NCBI GenBank assembly: GCA_904393855.1
Contig: CAJFNE010000115.1
Coordinates: forward strand, 1 to 6,922
DNA length: 6,922 nt
DNA from: an uncultured Oscillibacter sp.
GTDB taxonomy: Bacteria > Bacillota > Clostridia > Oscillospirales > Oscillospiraceae
Direction of reading: 5' to 3'
Each line of letters starts with the position of its first letter. The first letter of the stretch is position 1. Below the pieces are notes generated by a model. The model had not been told where the DNA came from, ran no database searches, and was given only the letters and a program-made list of their open reading frames with translations. This document shows, piece by piece, positions 5,093 through 6,922 of the stretch. Position numbers and translations under genes: made by a program.

Positions 5093-5812
5093 ATGCAGAA
5101 GTTAGAGCAGTTGTACGAGGGAAAGGCCAAGAAGGTCTTCAAAACCGATGATCCCGAGCTGTACATCGTGGACTACAAGGACGACGCCACCGCGTTCAAC
5201 GGCCTGAAGAAGGGCACCATCGTGGGCAAGGGCGTCATCAACAACCAGATGACCAACCGCCTGATGGCCAAGATGGAGAAGGCCGGCATCCCCACCCACT
5301 TCGTCAAGGAGCTCAGCGAGCGGGAGACCCTGGTGAAGAAGGTCTCCATCGTCCCTCTGGAGGTCATCATCCGCAACATCTCCGCCGGCTCTTTCGCCAA
5401 ACGGTACGGCGTGGAGGAGGGCATCGTGTTCGACGCCCCCACCATCGAATTCTCCTATAAGAACGACGAGCTGGGCGATCCCCTGCTGAACTCCTACCAC
5501 GCCCTGGCATTGAAGCTGGCCACGGCGGAGGAGATCGAGACCATCAAGAAGTACGCCTTCGCCGTCAACGACGTGCTGAAGGCCTTCTGGAGCGAGTGCG
5601 GCGTGACGCTGGTGGACTTCAAGCTGGAGTTCGGCAAGCTCTCCGACGGGACCATCGTCCTGGCGGACGAGATCAGCCCCGACACCTGCCGCCTGTGGGA
5701 CAGCAAGACCGGGGAAAAGCTGGACAAGGACCGCTTCCGCCGGGATCTGGGCGGCGTGGAGGACGCGTACAGCGAGGTCATGAAGCGCCTGCTGGCCCAC
5801 GATGCGGACTAA
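5093..5812 (+). CDS. purC: Phosphoribosylaminoimidazole-succinocarboxamide (SAICAR) synthetase
   Basis: Joins CAIR and aspartate with ATP to give SAICAR, the step directly after PurE in de novo purine synthesis; cytosolic. The 239-residue length is normal for the bacterial single-domain enzyme. Visible: YEGKAKKV (8-15) of the ATP-binding region; the first family signature VPLEVIIRNISAGS (87-100); GDPLLN (128-133); the second signature LVDFKLEFG (173-181); and LADEISPDTCRLWD (190-203), which contributes Mg/ATP and substrate contacts in the family. ATG 5093 is supported by an ideal AAGGAGGT (5077-5084) 8 bases upstream. It follows the purF-like gene by 56 bases, and its last 11 bases overlap the proposed start of purF, indicating tight co-translation. 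Nothing about the protein looks unusual. Confidence 0.97.
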   Translation: MQKLEQLYEGKAKKVFKTDDPELYIVDYKDDATAFNGLKKGTIVGKGVINNQMTNRLMAKMEKAGIPTHFVKELSERETLVKKVSIVPLEVIIRNISAGSFAKRYGVEEGIVFDAPTIEFSYKNDELGDPLLNSYHALALKLATAEEIETIKKYAFAVNDVLKAFWSECGVTLVDFKLEFGKLSDGTIVLADEISPDTCRLWDSKTGEKLDKDRFRRDLGGVEDAYSEVMKRLLAHDAD

Positions 5813-6922
5813 CCCCGTGGCTGCGGCGGAGCGGCATTTGCATGAGGAGTGCGGGGTCTTCGGCGTCTATACCCCGGAGACCGCCGACGTGGCCTCCCTG
5901 GCCTACTATGCCCTGTATGCCCTGCAGCACCGGGGGCAGGAGAGCGCGGGCATCGTGGTGAACGATGACGGGCTCTTCACCTCCTACCGGGACGTGGGGC
6001 TGGTGAACGATGTGTTTCCGGAGGAGCGGCTCCGCGCCCTGGGCACCGGCACCATCGCCGTGGGCCACGTGCGCTACGGCACCACCGGCTCCGACAACAA
6101 GCGCAACGTCCAGCCCATTCTGGTGAACCACTACAAGGGCCGCATGGCCCTGGCCCACAACGGCCAGGGCTCCATCTTCCACACCACCACGGACTCGGAG
6201 GTCATCGCCTACATCATCGTTCAGGAGCGGCTGCGCCACGGCTCCATCGAGGAGGCCGTCTCCGCCGCCATGGACCGGATCGTGGGCGCCTACTCCCTGG
6301 TGATTTCCTCCCCCACCAAGCTCATTGCCGTCCGGGACCCCAACGGCTTCCGGCCGCTGTGCATGGGCCGCCTGCGGGACGGGGGCGTGGTGTTCGCCTC
6401 GGAGTCCTGCGCTCTGGACGCCATCGGCGCCCGGTTCGAGCGGGACATCCGTCCGGGGGAGATCGTGGTGGCGGACAAGTCCGGCGTGAAGTCCATCGAC
6501 ACCCACTGCGGCCAGGCGGAAAAGCGCCTGTGCGTGTTTGAGTTCATTTACTTTGCCCGGCCGGACTCCGTCATCGACGGGTCCAGCGTCCACGTGGCCC
6601 GGCAGCGAGCCGGGGCTTTCCTGGCCCTGGAGCACCCGGTCCAGGCGGACATCGTCGTGGGCGTGCCGGACTCCGGCCTGGACGCCGCCCTGGGCTACGC
6701 CCGGCAGAGCGGCATCCCCTACGGCATCGGCTTCATCAAAAACAAGTACATCGGCCGCACCTTCATCTCCCCCACCCAGACCATGCGGGAGAACGAGGTC
6801 AACATCAAGCTGAACCCCATCCTCTCCGTGGTGGAGGGCAAGCGGGTGGTGCTGATCGACGACTCCATCGTCCGGGGCACCACCTGCCGCCGGACCATCC
6901 AGCTGCTGCGGCAGGCCGGCGC
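5802..6922 (+). CDS. purF: Amidophosphoribosyltransferase (canonical PurF), 3'-partial
   Basis: Catalyses the first committed purine step, PRPP plus glutamine to 5-phosphoribosylamine; cytosolic. 373 full codons are visible. The glutaminase domain is intact: EECGVFG places the catalytic Cys at residue 17, released by propeptide removal as in Bacillus PurF, then HRGQESAG (43-50), GHVRYGTTG (88-96) with Arg91, HNG (119-121) and TDSE (130-133). Cys244 in RLCVFEFIYFARPDS matches the first [4Fe-4S] ligand. The other three ligands lie beyond the window. The transferase part shows GVPDSG (287-292), flexible loop KYIGRTFISPTQ and PRPP loop LIDDSIVRGTT (351-361). ATG 5802 overlaps purC by 11 bases but lacks a clear ribosome binding site. 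TTG 5838, with GGAG about 6 bases upstream, would give a 4-residue propeptide and is an alternative, as is GTG 5817. Confidence 0.95.
   Translation, partial: MRTNPVAAAERHLHEECGVFGVYTPETADVASLAYYALYALQHRGQESAGIVVNDDGLFTSYRDVGLVNDVFPEERLRALGTGTIAVGHVRYGTTGSDNKRNVQPILVNHYKGRMALAHNGQGSIFHTTTDSEVIAYIIVQERLRHGSIEEAVSAAMDRIVGAYSLVISSPTKLIAVRDPNGFRPLCMGRLRDGGVVFASESCALDAIGARFERDIRPGEIVVADKSGVKSIDTHCGQAEKRLCVFEFIYFARPDSVIDGSSVHVARQRAGAFLALEHPVQADIVVGVPDSGLDAALGYARQSGIPYGIGFIKNKYIGRTFISPTQTMRENEVNIKLNPILSVVEGKRVVLIDDSIVRGTTCRRTIQLLRQAG
6858..6881 (+). repeat. 24-base direct repeat, copy 2 (PRPP loop of purF)
   Basis: Identical to 4659-4682 in the purF-like gene; both code for DDSIVRGT of the PRPP-binding loop. 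Confidence 0.8.

Noticed and set aside
4659..6881. 24-base and 18-base direct repeats as signs of a mobile element or recent duplication
   Set aside because: Both lie on the most conserved protein motifs (DDSIVRGT and GVPDSG), while the flanking sequence is strongly diverged, so shared ancestry plus codon bias explains them.

Overview
The window reads as a gene-dense, GC-rich chromosomal stretch of an anaerobic Firmicute. It carries a glycyl-radical (oxygen-sensitive, class III) ribonucleotide reductase, strong AAGGAGG-type ribosome binding sites, a GntR/UTRA regulator and a Gram-positive style PurF with an N-terminal propeptide. High GC with these traits fits a Clostridia gut lineage such as Oscillospiraceae (Flavonifractor/Oscillibacter-like). 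The taxonomic guess is inference from general knowledge and was not checked. All genes are on the + strand, and no mobile element, RNA gene or CRISPR array is visible.

Left part (1-2114): the 3' end of nrdD, an anaerobic ribonucleoside-triphosphate reductase. Its glycyl-radical domain is followed by a fused redoxin (CPNC) domain. After a 71-base gap with a strong hairpin comes a thioredoxin-reductase-like flavoprotein gene, closed by a convincing intrinsic terminator. Together they suggest a compact electron route: NADPH, flavoprotein, fused redoxin, reductase active site.

Middle (2115-3061): a promoter-like sequence, a GntR-family regulator of the HutC/UTRA type, and a short AT-rich leader in front of the purine genes.

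Right part (3062-6922): a purine biosynthesis operon in the order purE, purF-like, purC, purF (cut by the window end). The most interesting gene is the purF-like one at 3615-5036. It keeps the phosphoribosyltransferase motifs and all four cysteines expected to bind a [4Fe-4S] cluster. It has lost the catalytic N-terminal cysteine (Gly instead) and the other recognisable glutaminase residues, and it has a longer substrate-closing loop. A complete-looking canonical PurF with Cys, Arg, Asn-Gly and Asp in place lies two genes downstream. The two may therefore have divided labour: an ammonia-dependent or differently specific enzyme, a regulatory partner, or a subunit of a mixed oligomer. Similar GGFFG-starting proteins are, from memory, annotated simply as amidophosphoribosyltransferase in other anaerobes. 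The protein family is therefore probably not new, but its function appears unresolved.
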